Below the pieces are notes generated by a model. That model made no database searches. It was not told the DNA's origin and worked only from the letters and a program-made list of their open reading frames with translations. Both the position numbers and the translations under genes were made by a program. A stretch of 64,000 bases of DNA from Suillus spraguei (lineage: Eukaryota; Basidiomycota; Agaricomycetes; Boletales; Suillaceae): positions 1 through 64,000 of the forward strand of contig JABCPU010000325.1 of NCBI GenBank assembly GCA_016800925.1. Direction: 5' to 3'. The stretch's first letter is position 1, and the number at the start of each line of letters is the position of its first letter. Positions 1-11,385 of this stretch are shown piece by piece.

Positions 1-38
1 GTCTGGAGTGAATGATAGGAACAGGTATATGTACGCAC

Positions 39-414
39 CTGTCCAGTTCTGCCATGCACCTCTCATTCTCTCTCTGAGTTCCCTGCAGAATCAGATCTAG
101 ATTTTTATATTCCTTCTCCAGCTCCTGGATCCTTTCTATGGGTGGCCTCAAAGTAAGTTGTTGTTGTAGCGTCAATATCGTCGATTGGAGCTTGATAAGT
201 TCAAGTCAGATCATTTGCGCTGCGCACACCGTTACTCATGATTAATCAAGCTGACCTTATCATTCTCGCGATCTTTGTCTAGGAGTTGCCGTCGCAATAC
301 ATCTTCGATAGTAGGCTCGTCTCCCTCACGAAGAATACCAAGATCATCTGCAGCTGCTGCAAGAGGTGTTTTTCCGTAGTTGCGCACACTGTGTGCGCGG
401 CGCATGTTCGCCAT
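39..414 (-). CDS. Coiled-coil protein, 5' end only (gene runs off the left edge)
   Basis: Two exons are visible on the minus strand: 414-256 starts with ATG and encodes 53 residues, and 190-39 continues in phase after a 65-base intron (255-191) with GT and AG borders. A further donor lies at 38, so the gene continues outside the window. The first exon is polar, with an RRQLLDKDRENDK stretch. The second has a long run of heptad-like Leu, Ile, Glu and Lys (around IERIQELEKEY), which predicts a coiled coil. The family is not recognised; a cytoskeletal or spindle scaffold would fit a coiled coil, but nothing seen here proves it. The start is the first ATG of the open frame. Confidence 0.6.
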
Positions 415-867
415 CTGACTTAACGTCGTCGTTTAACTTTACAAACCATCCCAAGAACGCATGTTCACAATTGCATGCACGTGACTGTTGGCTAATTTAC
501 GAGCGCATATGAAATTACAGCAACAGTAGAGGAGGAACCCGGGTCTCTACTATACATTCCGGTGATACGCAAATATCGAGTGTGTTCACGACATAACAAA
601 CATATAAAAGTATAACAACAGTGAACAGGGAACTATCACGTGGGAGGATCTGGGTACAGGATGGTAAGACAATCGTAAAGGAAATTCCCCGCGGCGAGTC
701 TCTGCGGTAGGTAGGAATTGCGCTGGCAGTGCAAACGAAGGCGAAAAAATAGGACATCTTCATCACGGACGGAACTGCTCCAGTGCCGAGAAGTGGCACA
801 GACATCACACGATAACGTTGTTCGCGGATCGAATTCTCATATCTTCTCAAGGTCTAATACCACAGTG

Positions 868-1160
868 CAGTGCTTTGCGTTATGAAGGTACTATGGAATG
901 CGCTGCCTCCTCATTTCCGCTACTTCAATCAATACCACATATACCATGCCCCATTCGCACAAATCTGATGGGCCCACTGTAAATGAGGCTATACATCGGG
1001 TGGTTCGCCTTTCCGCAGGTCGTTTCTGTCTCGTGGCACTGCTGCATGGTGTGGATACCACATAGTACATCCTGTGATTTCATCCTTTATAGTCCATCAG
1101 GGTCTCACAGGTGCTGTCCTCTCGAGAGATGTGGGAACTTTGAAAACGAAAGGACGCGTT
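868..1160. repeat. Diverged copy of the CHAT gene promoter region (direct repeat, copy A)
   Basis: Blocks of this segment recur in the same order at 2125-2440: the 'cctcctcattt' block, 'aatcaata', 'ccactgtaaatga', 'gtgtggat' and a TTTATA-type element (1085 here, 2354 there) followed by 'tcag'. The downstream copy lies directly before the CHAT gene start, so this looks like an old duplicated promoter or 5' region. No open gene follows copy A. Confidence 0.5.
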
Positions 1161-1336
1161 TTGCGGTGCAGTCCTAGAGCAGCAGGACAGAGAATGTTAT
1201 CCATGCGTGATGCTGAGACTATGAAGTGGCGCTCGAGTCCTTGATATTACGTATGCTGAGATAGTCCGAAGAAGATTCCAATGAAGATTTGCTCCGACCT
1301 TCACTTGATGCTTGTCATCATCTCCCTGACAATTAT

Positions 1337-1960
1337 TTAATGGGAAGTTCAAAGTTGAATTTGGAGGCCGATTTGGACTTGGATTTGGACGCTCAAAAGC
1401 ACCGAAATCTTTGACATCCCTCATCGGATTTCGACCTGATTTGACAACACCGTTTTCACTTTGCCGAGTCAGAGTTTAATTTATCGTTCTATCAACATTT
1501 GTGGTAGAATGTCAAGAACCTTCGTAAAAAACATTGGCCTTTCAGACTGAACGTCAACAAGCTGGAGAATCATTGAGGCATATCTTGCAGCACCAGTAGC
1601 AGATATGATACCAAGTCCTCGTTGATCTCTCAAGTTCTTCGGAAAGATCCGACACCTCGATGACACCTGCGATATTTTGTCTCTGTTCTGCAGGATCCAG
1701 TGTTCCATAGCAAGATGAGTTGTTGACTACTTTGATTTTAACATAGTGCAAATTCTGCTGCCAGTACTGAGTAAATCGTTAAGAGTACTTGGTATCCTAA
1801 GTGAGGTCCGTGTAAGTCATGTTTGAAGGTCCGACTCACGTTGCCGAATGTTGTTGACCAGCCGAAACCCATCCCAAATCCTGATTTCATTTTCAAAAAT
1901 CGACGTCCAAATCGACATCCAAAACGGCCTCCAAATTCAACTTTGAACTCCCCTAATAGA
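1337..1960. repeat. Imperfect inverted repeat, possible foldback/MITE-like element
   Basis: The left arm (about 1337-1460) and the right arm (about 1845-1960, inverted) share blocks such as 'gcctccaaattcaacttt' and 'gtccaaatc'. About 385 bases separate the arms. The internal part has no convincing protein. The element sits between the two direct copies of the CHAT promoter region. No clean target-site duplication was identified, so the class is uncertain. Confidence 0.45.
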
Positions 1961-2353
1961 TTAATACAAGTTCAAGTGATAACCATCACTTACTTACAAA
2001 GTCAATCAATAATAAATATGACCGACTCCTTGCCAATACCGTGCCTTCTCCTACTAGTGTGACATGTAGCAGCTGCAGGTGGTGAGTTGAGGCTTGATGC
2101 GATGCCATTCAAGTTCAGGCAACGCTTCGCAATATGCGAAGGTGCAGAATGCGCTGCTGTTCTTCGCAGCCTCCTCATTTCGGCTGATTTAATCAATATC
2201 GCACCCTACAACGTGTCCCCTGCGGTACAAACATGATGCCTACCACTGTAAATGAAGGTACGGGTGCTTCTATATTATGTGAGTTGCTCCGTCCTGTTGT
2301 CTCATTGGCGCTGCAAAGTGTGGATGACATGATGTATATGCTGTATTCCCTCA

Positions 2354-2361
2354 TTTATAAT
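2354..2361 (+). promoter_or_regulatory. TATA-like element of the TPR-CHAT gene
   Basis: TTTATAAT lies 104 bases before the chosen ATG at 2465 and is followed by a pyrimidine-rich segment. A matching TTTATAGT is kept in the upstream repeat copy near 1085. Confidence 0.4.
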
Positions 2362-2464
2362 CCTTCAGGACTACATTACAGGTACTGCACCGCAGTGTTT
2401 CCTGACCTCCAGCACACATCGCCCATACTCTCAGGTGTTAGTTCAGATTTATCCCTCAGCAATT

Positions 2465-5400
2465 ATGCCCCATCATCGACGTGTCACCTTCGAGTCTTCA
2501 AGCTCATCAGAACCTGATTCTGATTCTTCTTTAGCGTCATCCCGCAAAACTTCCCCAATTCCTCCAGCAGAAAGTTCTACCTCCAGCATTGAGCCCTTGA
2601 AGGACACAAAACGTAAGCGTGCGTTGTCAGATAGTGACAATGACAATGAAATGAAGGGTTCAAAACGTCCGCGACCGTAAGTTATTGTGTTATATAGCAT
2701 ATGTGCGGACTTGAACTCGCATTTTCAGGCAAAAGGATGTCAGCAAGGACAAGTAAGTATATACAGCACATATCATCTAAACGCCTCACAATTTGTGCCT
2801 CATGAATTAGTGAGGAGGCAAGCCACCCAGAATACTCCCAGGATTCAGGAGAGACACGCATCACTGGAGTCCAACAAGTCGTCATTACTGGTATGTGAAA
2901 TTGATTAATATCCAGCACGTATTAACGATTTCCAAGCCATTCGCGCAACTGATCTCACTCTTGGTCTCCGACGCATTCCCGCTGGCTTCCATGTAGTAGT
3001 AAAGACCGATAGTGCCGAATTCCAGACAAGCAACAAACTCATACACGTAGATCAGGCTGTCATCGAATGGAATGAGCTCATACTTTTGTGAGTTGTCCTT
3101 AATCCGGTCTTTCCAGCAGGTATTGAGAAAGACTCCAGGCCATGCGAGACATCTTCTGAAGTTCAGGTCAGCGTGTATGCCTCATTTGAGTTGGGTCCCA
3201 TGCTCTGTCATGGAGAACTCCTCCGCAGATTCAAGATCTCCGTTGGAGAATTACTGGATCGCAGCAAAAATTCACATCGTCAGTATTGTCTACTGCAAAT
3301 AACGCCAGACAGATGTTAACGAGTGTCACAGCCATAATCTTTCAGCCCAAGCAAGGGGAAGTCGTATCCCCGTGCACTTCATTGTTCATGACACTGGGGC
3401 AACGACTTTTGGATGAAAACGACGTCTCAGTTCTTCGCCCCCTGACCACCGTGAGTGATCAATGCAGCCTGGCATTCTGATACTGAGAGTTGTAACACGT
3501 AGTTTATATCCGACAACATGCATGGATTAGTATTGAAGACGGATGCCGGACATCAGCTTCTCGCACGATACCGCAGGACGCACAACAGTGGAGATCTCGA
3601 CCAATCCATAATACACTTTGAACATGCCTCGGATCTTTGTCCCATGGATCATCCCTGCCGCCCTGCAGTACTGTTCAATCTAGCCACTGCGAAGTTTCTT
3701 AGTTGCCAAGCTAATGGAAGACACCTCGACCTCGATATCCCTATCGCTTTGTTTCAAGATGCCCTTGATCTTCGTCCCATTGGTCAGCCGGACCGACTTG
3801 TCACCCAACTCCATCTTATCATCTCCCTACTCTCTCGTTTCACGAAACGGGGATTCAAAACGGATGCTGATATGGCCAAAGAGTTACTGAGCGAAGTCCT
3901 CGATGTTTGCCATACCAACAGCCACGTTTACAGAGCAACTTTACATGTAATCGAGACATTCGCTCAGCATCCGGCTGGAAGCGTTGCTGGAAATGATCTT
4001 GGGCTGGAGCGGCCTGCTGGATCCATGCTTCCGTTATCGCCGAATCAACTTGCCGATCGAGCAGAGCAGTGTTTGCGCATAGATGATCCCCAAGCCTTGG
4101 ATGAAGTGATATCCCTGCATTATGATGCACTGGAATACTACAATACCATGCATGATAACCGAGGGGTATTGCTCGGTAACCTGAGTACAATGCTGCTGAC
4201 TCGCTTTGAGCGTCGAGGCAGTGACAAAGACTTGGATCAGGCTATTGCACTTCAGAGGGAAGCGCTGGCTTTGCGCCCTGTCGGTCATCCAGATCGGTCC
4301 ACATCATTGAATAATCTTGCGAATCAACTCTACACCCGCTTTCATCACCGAGGCAATGGCGAAGACTTGGATCAGGCCATTGCACTTCACAGGGAAGCGC
4401 TGGCTTTGCACCCTGTCGGTCACACAGATCGGTCAAAATCATTGAATAATCTTGCGAATCGACTCTCCACCCGCTTTCATCACCGAGGCAATGGCGAAGA
4501 CTTGGATCAGGCCATTGCACTTCACAGGGAAGCGCTGGCTTTGCACCCTGTCGGTCACACAGATCGGTCAAAATCATTGAATAATCTTGCTGTTCAACTT
4601 TTCACCCGCTTTGATCACCGAGGCAATGGCGAAGACTTGGATCAGGCCATTGCACTTCAGAGGGAAGCGCTGGCTTTGCGCCCTGTCGGTCACACAGATC
4701 GGTCCTTATCATTGAATAATCTTGCGAATCAACTTTCCACCCGCTTTGGTCACCGAGGCAATGGCGAAGACTTGGATCAGGCCATTGCACTTCAGAGGGA
4801 AGCGCTGGCTTTGCGCCCCGTCGGTCATCCAGATCGGTCCTCATCATTGAATAATCTTGCTGTTCATCTCTCCACCCGCTTTGATCACCGAGGCAATGGC
4901 GAAGACTTGGATCAGGCCATTGCACTTCACATGGAAGCGCTGGCTTTGCACCCTGTCGGTCATCCAGATCGGTCCTCATCATTGAATAATCTTGCTGTTC
5001 GTCTCTCCACCCGCTTTCATCACCGAGGCAATGGCGAAGACTTGGATCAGGCCATTGCACTTCAGAGGGAAGCGCTGGCTTTGCATCCTGTCGGTCACAC
5101 AAATCGGTTCAAATCATTGAATAATCTTGCTGTTCGTCTCTCCACCCGCTTTCATCACCGAGGCAATGGCGAAGACTTGGATCAGGCCATTGCACTTCAG
5201 AGGGAAGCGCTGGCTTTGCACCCTGTCGGTCACACAGATCGGTCCTTATCATTGAATAATCTTGCGAATCAACTTTCCACCCGCTTTGGTCACCGAGGCA
5301 ATGGCGAAGACTTGGATCAGGCCATTGCACTTCAGAGGGAAGCGCTGGCTTTGCGCCCCGTCGGTCATCCAGATCGGTCCTCATCATTGAGTAATCTTGC

Positions 5401-7777
5401 TGTTCATCTCTCCACCCGCTTTGATCACCGAGGCAATGGCGAAGACTTGGATCAGGCCATTGCACTTCAGAGGGAAGCGCTGGCTTTGCGCCCTGTCGGT
5501 CACACAGATCGGTCCATGTCATTGAATAATCTTGCGAGTCAACTCTCCACCCGCTTTGATCACCGAGGCAATGTCGAAGACTTGGATCAGGCCATTGCAC
5601 TTCACAGGGAAGCGCTGGCTTTGTGCCCTGTCGGTCACACAGATCGGTCCTTATCATTGAATGATCTTGCTGTTCAACTTTCCACCCGCTTTGGTCACCG
5701 AGGCAATGGCGAAGACTTGGATCAGGCCATTGCACTTCACAGGGAAGCGCTGGCTTTGCATCCTGTCGGTCACACAGATCGGTCCTCATCATTGAATAAT
5801 CTTGCGAATCAACTTTCCACCCGCTTTGATCACCGTGGCAATGGCGAAGACTTGGATCAGGCCATTGCACTTTCCAGGGAAGCGCTGGCTTTGTGCCCTG
5901 TCGGTCATCCAGATCGGTCCTCATCATTGAATGATCTTGCGAATCAGCTCTCCACCCGCTTTGGTCACCTAGGCAATGGCGAAGACCTTAATGAATCACG
6001 GGAGAATCTCCACTGTGCCTTGACTCTGTTGACGGAGGATGGTCCTCGTCGATCAAAGACCCATCATTCACTAGCTAACGTCCATCTGTTGTTCCATCAG
6101 TCAGGACTTGACGGCACTGGCCCAGGTGAAGACACTGACAGTCTGAATGCTGCCATGCATCATCACAAGGCAGCAGCAAATATTGTCTCTGCAGGTTTGC
6201 TGTATCGCCTGCGAGGAAGTCTACGCTGGGTTCGCGATGCTAGTCAACATTCACATGGTACTCAATTGGAAGCTTATGCAACTGCCATGCAACTTATGGA
6301 CGCTTACGTGTCCACGACAGCTTCACTATCGTCTCGTCATGATGCCATGAAGGACTTCCCACCGACACTTGCCGTGGATGCTGCATCATGTGCTCTTCGT
6401 AGCGGTGATGTGTGTCGTGCTGTTGAGCTGTTAGAACAAGGCAGGACTATTATCTGGACTCAGATGACACGACTCCGCACGCCCATTGACAGCCTCCAGA
6501 CTGGCGGTGATGATGCAGTGACTCTGATGAAGAGATTCAGAGATATCAGCTCCCTCCTTGATAAATCTTCTGCGAGCCATCCAAAAGGGACCTCAACAGT
6601 CGATGTAGAAGCAGAAGCAACCCACTACAGACGTCTAGTAAAGGACTGGAATGAAGTTGTAGAAGAGATCCGGAAGATCGAGGGCTTCTCTCGCTTCCTA
6701 CTTCCCCCCTTGTTCTCCGATCTTCAAGATGCAGCTCGTGATGGGCCCATCATCGTGCTCGTTGCAACCAAATCGTCATGCAATGCCATTATTATCCCAC
6801 ACAAGCAACCTCCGACTAGCATTCAGCTCCGTACCAATTTGGAGAAACTCTGGAAATTGGTGGAGAACCTCCAACGGGCAAGTCGAGAAAGGGTTGATGA
6901 TAAAGGGAACCAACCAGCCCTTGTAAGAGCTTTGATAGAGTTGTGGGATGACATAGTCTGCCCGGTGGTCGAAAATCTGGGCGGATGTGCACAACCAGGT
7001 TCCCGAATATGGTGGTGCCCGACGTCTGTCTTCAACTTCTTGCCGTTGCATGCTGCTGGCGAATACTCCAAGCGAGGTGGACGATTTCTTTCGCACTTAT
7101 ATATTTCCTCATACACACCATCGCTTACCGCGCTGATCAGGGCTCGCAAAAATCATGACAGGTCGCCGTCAGTGTCCTTCGCTGCCATTGGCCAGAATCG
7201 CCCAGCCGGTGCTTTATTCACTTTGAATAGTGTGGAGCCTGAGCTGGAACTGGTTCAGAGTCTTTTGCCCCATCTCCCAACTGTTTCCTTCACCAAGATA
7301 ACGAGTGCTGATGCCACGAAATCAAGAGCTCTGTGCGCATTGCGGGATAACTCTTGGCTTCATTTTGCATGTCACGGGACACAAAATTTTCAGGAACCCT
7401 TCAATTCGGCCTTTCTCATGCGCGACCAGCCGCTTTCACTCCTCGATATCACACAAATGGATCTCTCTCGCCATCGGTTTGCATTTCTTTCTGCCTGTGA
7501 AACCGCAGTCGGTGATTTTAGCACGCCCGACGAAGTGATACACCTAGCGGCTGGCCTGCAATTCGCTGGGGTTAAGAGTGTCGTCGGGACATTATGGACG
7601 GTCAACGATAGTACTGTGCAGCGTTTAGTCGAAGCATTCTACAAAAACTTGTGTGGGGGTGGCACAATGAATTCTAAACGTGCTGCCAAAGCGCTGCACC
7701 AAGCGGTCCAGTCGTTGGCTTGCGACAAGGAGATACCTTTGGACCAGCGCATAGTATTCATACATATTGGAATATGA
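2465..7777 (+). CDS. C2-like / TPR repeat / CHAT caspase-like protease (NLR-like)
   Basis: Seven exons (2465-2676, 2729-2752, 2811-2890, 2937-3087, 3139-3278, 3332-3450, 3503-7777) join without a break into 1666 residues. Residues 1-90 are disordered, Ser- and charge-rich. About 97-190 form a C2-like module (LRRIPAGFHVVVK, then VSVYASFELGPML). A helical region is followed by 13 full 45-residue TPR-type repeats plus one degenerate unit. The C-terminal 380 residues are a CHAT peptidase with its dyad in place: His in HFACHG (codon 7373) and Cys in SACETA (codon 7496). CHAT proteins are clan CD proteases; TPR-CHAT proteins act as activated proteases in bacterial and fungal defence. The gasdermin-like gene directly downstream is the obvious candidate substrate, which is inference. 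The ATG at 2465 was chosen because it opens the first exon after a TATA-like element. Confidence 0.88.
4208..5965 (+). repeat. 13 tandem 135-base units encoding TPR-type repeats
   Basis: The core 'cgaggcaatggcgaagac' returns every 135 bases, and most units are over 90% identical by eye. Each encodes 45 residues around EDLDQAIALQREALAL and SLNNLANQLSTRF. Variation is limited to a few codons (after AIAL, before PVGH, after PVGH, before SLNN, the two after NLA, and after TRF). High identity with clustered variable sites suggests unequal exchange or conversion plus selection. Confidence 0.9.
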
Positions 7778-8904
7778 TCAAATTCGTGCGTACCTCCAGC
7801 TGTTGATTAATGCATCGATCTAACGATTGTGCATCTAGCATCTGGCCGTAGTTATCATGACGGTAGCCTGTTGCCAAGAACATGACTTTCTATATCTCAG
7901 ACTTTAGAACTGTATTCCTCCCTGATATGTGCACCTAATGTAGAATTCTTTTCCCAGTCTTCTGTCTCGAAGTCAAATGTGACTGCTCGATGCTTTGTGG
8001 GTAAGAATGTTGTGTCATTGATTTGAACGCGAGGTACTGCGGTCTGCACTACTGTTTGGACATTCTGATATCTTCAAAACAGTGTCGGGAATATCATTAT
8101 TAAAATTCAGGTCTGGAAGAGGGCAACGACTTCCACTAGCGAGAAAGGGATAGTGGAGATATGTTATTTCCGGCCCTTGCGCTATATCGAGAAATCTGAC
8201 AACTCGAAGGCATTAGTAAGTGCGTTAGATTTAATGTGTCAGATACAAACTGTGCTTGACATTCGCAGTGACTTGACTCGTTCCGAGATAGAATTGTGTA
8301 TTGAGAGCCACCCACCACATTCCCTGCAGGACATCGAATAATCATACTGTATTCGAAATAACTAGTACGCATCGTCATAATGAGTGATGTCAACCCACGA
8401 CAAATATTGAATATTAATATTGAACGATGCTTGCGAATGTCCTAGTGTAAGCTCAAGCACTGAGAGATCTCAATTTCAAATTACGAGCTCGACGAACTAC
8501 CGATCACCTCAAGTTGATAACGATGGCTCGTATAAACTTTGGAGAGCCTTGACTTGTTTGTGACGGTTGGATTCGAAACTGTCGATGTTGTTGAACATCG
8601 TTGGATCTGATCACGTGTTGAAGTCAGTGAATCTGATGCACCTCAAGCTCATTTTCATCGTAATCAGGATTTCTTTTATTGTGATCCAGTGGAATGGAAG
8701 TCCAGCATATGGGTCCCAGCCATATCATATTAGTATGGTTCCCGGCATCCAAGCTCCACTGATAGTTTCCTACAGAGCCTAACTGAGCTGACTTCTCGAA
8801 CAGGGCCCTGGCAGGTGCTGTTCGAACATTCAACTTGATAGATGACGCGGCATTTTCCTAGTGCCCAGATCATCCATCGATTACATCTTAGCGCCAGTCA
8901 AAGA
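7778..8904. other. Intergenic region between protease and pore-former genes
   Basis: No supported gene. It holds the 3' region of the CHAT gene and, at 8441-8650, a segment related to 19508-19860 (shared blocks 'acgagctcgacgaa' and 'ccttgacttgtttgtg'). Confidence 0.5.
8441..8650. repeat. Dispersed repeat fragment, copy 1 (relative of 19508-19860)
   Basis: Shares 'ctagtg.aagctca', 'acgagctcgacgaa' and 'ccttgacttgtttgtg' plus a following 'aaactgtcga.gttgt' with the copy near 19.5 kb, in the same order. Copy 1 lacks about 120 central bases. The source is unknown; the minus strand of the other copy has a 93-codon open frame, so it may derive from a gene fragment. Confidence 0.45.
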
Positions 8905-8911
8905 TATATAA
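8905..8911 (+). promoter_or_regulatory. TATA box of the gasdermin-like gene
   Basis: TATATAA lies 58 bases before the ATG at 8969, a typical spacing for a short fungal leader. Confidence 0.5.
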
Positions 8912-8968
8912 GGAGGCCTAATACTGCCCACGTTCCCTAGAATTTTCCTGCTTTCCAATATCATTGCG

Positions 8969-10176
8969 ATGAAGTACGAGTCACGGAAGTTCATCGACCT
9001 CATTCAGAGGGCTACATCTAAGTGGGCCAATTGGGATCCACCGAGAAAGATCACGGTATGTGAAGACACTTATTGATGTTAACTAGCCTGACAAACACAG
9101 GTGGGCGACTATGGAACTATCATCAATGAAACTGGAGAGTTCGATTGGGAAGGAAACATATACAGCTCACATTTCCAGGAACAGCTCAAATCGTCAAAGT
9201 ACGAATTCATCATCGATCTAGCGGATCCGGCACTACAACCCAACGAACAAGAAGCAAAGGACGACCATTTCATCGTCAAATCGTGGGGTGTCGCTACAAA
9301 GGAAGCCAACACCTCTACTGAAATGTAGGCACAATGCAGTGTTTTGTTAATATGTCTGACTGATCTGCAGCGCCGTGCCGGGTGTAGTGAATGTCGCCCT
9401 CAAACTCGATGTCCAGTTTGATGGTGACAAACCAGCGGCTGTGTTGATCATGCACAAGCCAAAATATAGTAGCCTTCCTAATGACGAGCGCATCACCAGG
9501 CTGCTCAAGTCCATGCCTAATATCCTCAAAGGGAAGTACATCGTCACCGAAGTGATATCTTGCGCAGCATATATGATGCATCTGTCTGACCAAAGTAAGT
9601 TTGGTATGTACAAATTCAACTGCTGTGCTGTTCACACTTGGTGTAGGAGCAGAAAAGTTTTCTGTGACGCTCAAAGCCGTCGGGCCTGTTGCACCATTGG
9701 TCAACGCTGGAGGAGCAGCCAGTTTTACCTGGTCTTCAGAAGCTGCCTATGGTCTTTCTCGTCAAGGATGTGACCCGGCCTCGCAATACATGCCGTTGTA
9801 CAGGCTGAAAAAGCCTCGTCCCAAGTTCTGGGAGTGGCTTGGTGCTGGCCGCGGAGATGAGAAAAGTGATGATGCGATCGACAGGTGAGTCGAAATAATC
9901 TCGTAGCTCAGCAGGGCAATAACCTTGCAGGTGGGAGGATGTCGACCCACCTTGGAACCCCCTCGATGATGAGGGTGAAGAGTACGAAATCTATGATGCT
10001 GTACGTTATCGATATTTTTATTAGAACCTGGCTTGATTCGTCTCCTCAATAGGAGATGCATGGTGACTTCGGTGTTTTCAATGATGGCTATCCCGAGTAA
10101 GTGTTATATTTACTCGTGCACAAACCTCGCATATATCTCAAATACCTCTCACAGTACCGATGATGATGATTACTGA
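8969..10176 (+). CDS. Gasdermin-like pore-forming protein candidate with acidic C-terminal tail
   Basis: Seven exons (8969-9055, 9101-9324, 9371-9594, 9647-9884, 9931-10000, 10053-10096, 10155-10176) join cleanly into 302 residues with introns of 45-58 bases. The N-terminus is a basic amphipathic segment followed by VGDYGTI and EGNIY. Residues near 159-165 read KYIVTEV followed by ISCAA, close to the VVTEV-type strand of gasdermin N-domains. Residues 258-302 are strongly acidic (about 18 Asp/Glu of 45). Fungal gasdermin-like proteins (RCD-1, HET-Q1) are 250-300 residues long, are activated by removal of a short C-terminal part, and often lie beside a protease gene. Here a CHAT protease gene lies 1.2 kb upstream on the same strand. 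The family call rests on a short motif, length and context; it could be another membrane-active or unknown family. Confidence 0.6.
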
Positions 10177-10992
10177 GCATTTACGAGTGGTATTACTGTT
10201 ATTCTACTTGAGTTCAAGTGTCCCGAGGCCCAAATTGTGTCACTTTGCGTGGACGAACGACGAATATCAATACGATAATTCACATGTTATATGAGCAAAA
10301 TGGCTTCTCTCCTCAAATTTAAACGTTAGATCACTTCAACTATGATATACACACAGACGATCGCACTTGCCGAATGTCCATATGTCTGAGTGATGAAAAG
10401 AGTAACAAGAACGAGAAACCAAGCCGAAAACGAAGGGACGAGATAACGGTAAAGGAATGGAAAGCTAGCGAGAGGAGTACCTGCCAATATGGCCAGTCGG
10501 GTAGATAAGACTGACTCTCCTTACAAGACGTTATAATCATCGTTATCAGATTGTCCTCTTCCGTCCAGAAGCGAGCTCGGTGTCGGGAGCGTCCTTGTCT
10601 TCTTGAGAGATGCGATGACTTGAAGAATGAATGGGGTCACAAACGGAAGGGGCGTGTTCTGCGGCAGAGGGACCTGGGTTGACGACGCCCGCTGTCCGAT
10701 GACCTGTTCACGTGTGACGCTGAAACTATGGATCCCGATCAGGATCTTTGGGATTGAATCCTGTGACACACTAACGATGATAAGGATCGGCACATTAGCA
10801 TAGCTCTGAAATATTCAAAGATCGCCTTGAAAATCAGTAATCTTGTGTATAGAAAATGAGTGGTAAAACATACAGATGGATATGCGGGAATGATGCTCCG
10901 AGTCCTATGGTACAAACATGCAAAGGAAAAAAAAATGAAGGAATCACGGAAAAAGAAAACACGCAACATAGATCATACACTCACTTTTAGGA
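10177..10992. other. Gene-free stretch
   Basis: No exon chain or conserved motif was seen on either strand. It is AT-rich with short A runs near 10920 and ends at a copia remnant. Confidence 0.45.
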
Positions 10993-11385
10993 ATGTGCAA
11001 GATACACTCACCTGGCCCCGATCGCAAAGTTATTGCTAAGATCCCACAGGTGGATGGACTGTATGCTATCCTCAATCAGAAGAAGGAGCATGCAAATGTT
11101 GCAAAGGCAAAACTCACCATCTGTGAGTTGCACCATGTCCTTGGACACATCTCCCGAGCTGCTGTGAGGCACATGGTGGGAAAAGGGCTGGTCGAACTTG
11201 AGCCAAGCTTGACGCCCGAATTCTGTGAGGCCTGTACAAAAGCAAAGGCCAAACGTCAGCCGTTTCCCGATGCCACGAAGACCTGAGCACTTACCTATGC
11301 AGAGATTATCCATACCAACCTCTGGGGGCCGTCTCAAACCACCAGCCTTTGTATGCAGTACACCAATTCTATCTTGCAGCATATC
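10993..11385 (+). mobile_element. Ty1/copia retrotransposon remnant (GAG-pre-integrase region)
   Basis: The frame from 10993 encodes the GAG-pre-integrase signature: LHHVLGHISRAAVRHMV, then GLVE and FCEACTKAKAKRQPFP. After an in-frame TGA at 11284 the same frame continues with YAEIIHTNLWGPSQT, the usual beginning of the copia integrase core, and then loses similarity. No LTRs, protease, reverse transcriptase or RNase H are seen nearby, so this is a short dead fragment rather than an element. Confidence 0.8.

Larger units (their letters stand above)
415..2353. other. Gene-free stretch upstream of the CHAT gene
   Basis: Apart from the direct repeat (868-1160 and 2125-2440) and the inverted repeat (1337-1960), no frame here shows conserved protein motifs or plausible exon chains. 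It contains the upstream region of the coiled-coil gene (minus) and of the CHAT gene (plus). Confidence 0.5.

Noticed and set aside
2891..2915. A 25-base intron in the CHAT gene
   Set aside because: Too short for this genome. Extending to the next AG at 2935-2936 gives 46 bases, keeps the phase and fits the family.
3088..3116. Acceptor directly after 'ctttccag' in the fourth CHAT intron
   Set aside because: It would lead to an immediate stop. The acceptor at 3137-3138 gives ELILLPCETSS, as expected.
4242..5927. Long minus-strand open frames with repeats of SLRHCLGDQSGW type
   Set aside because: They are the antisense reading of the 135-base TPR units; the plus strand has the family motifs and splice structure.
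4208..5965. Regular repeats that could suggest a CRISPR-like array
   Set aside because: The unit is 135 bases, in frame, and encodes TPR-type repeats; there are no spacers, and the host is a eukaryote.
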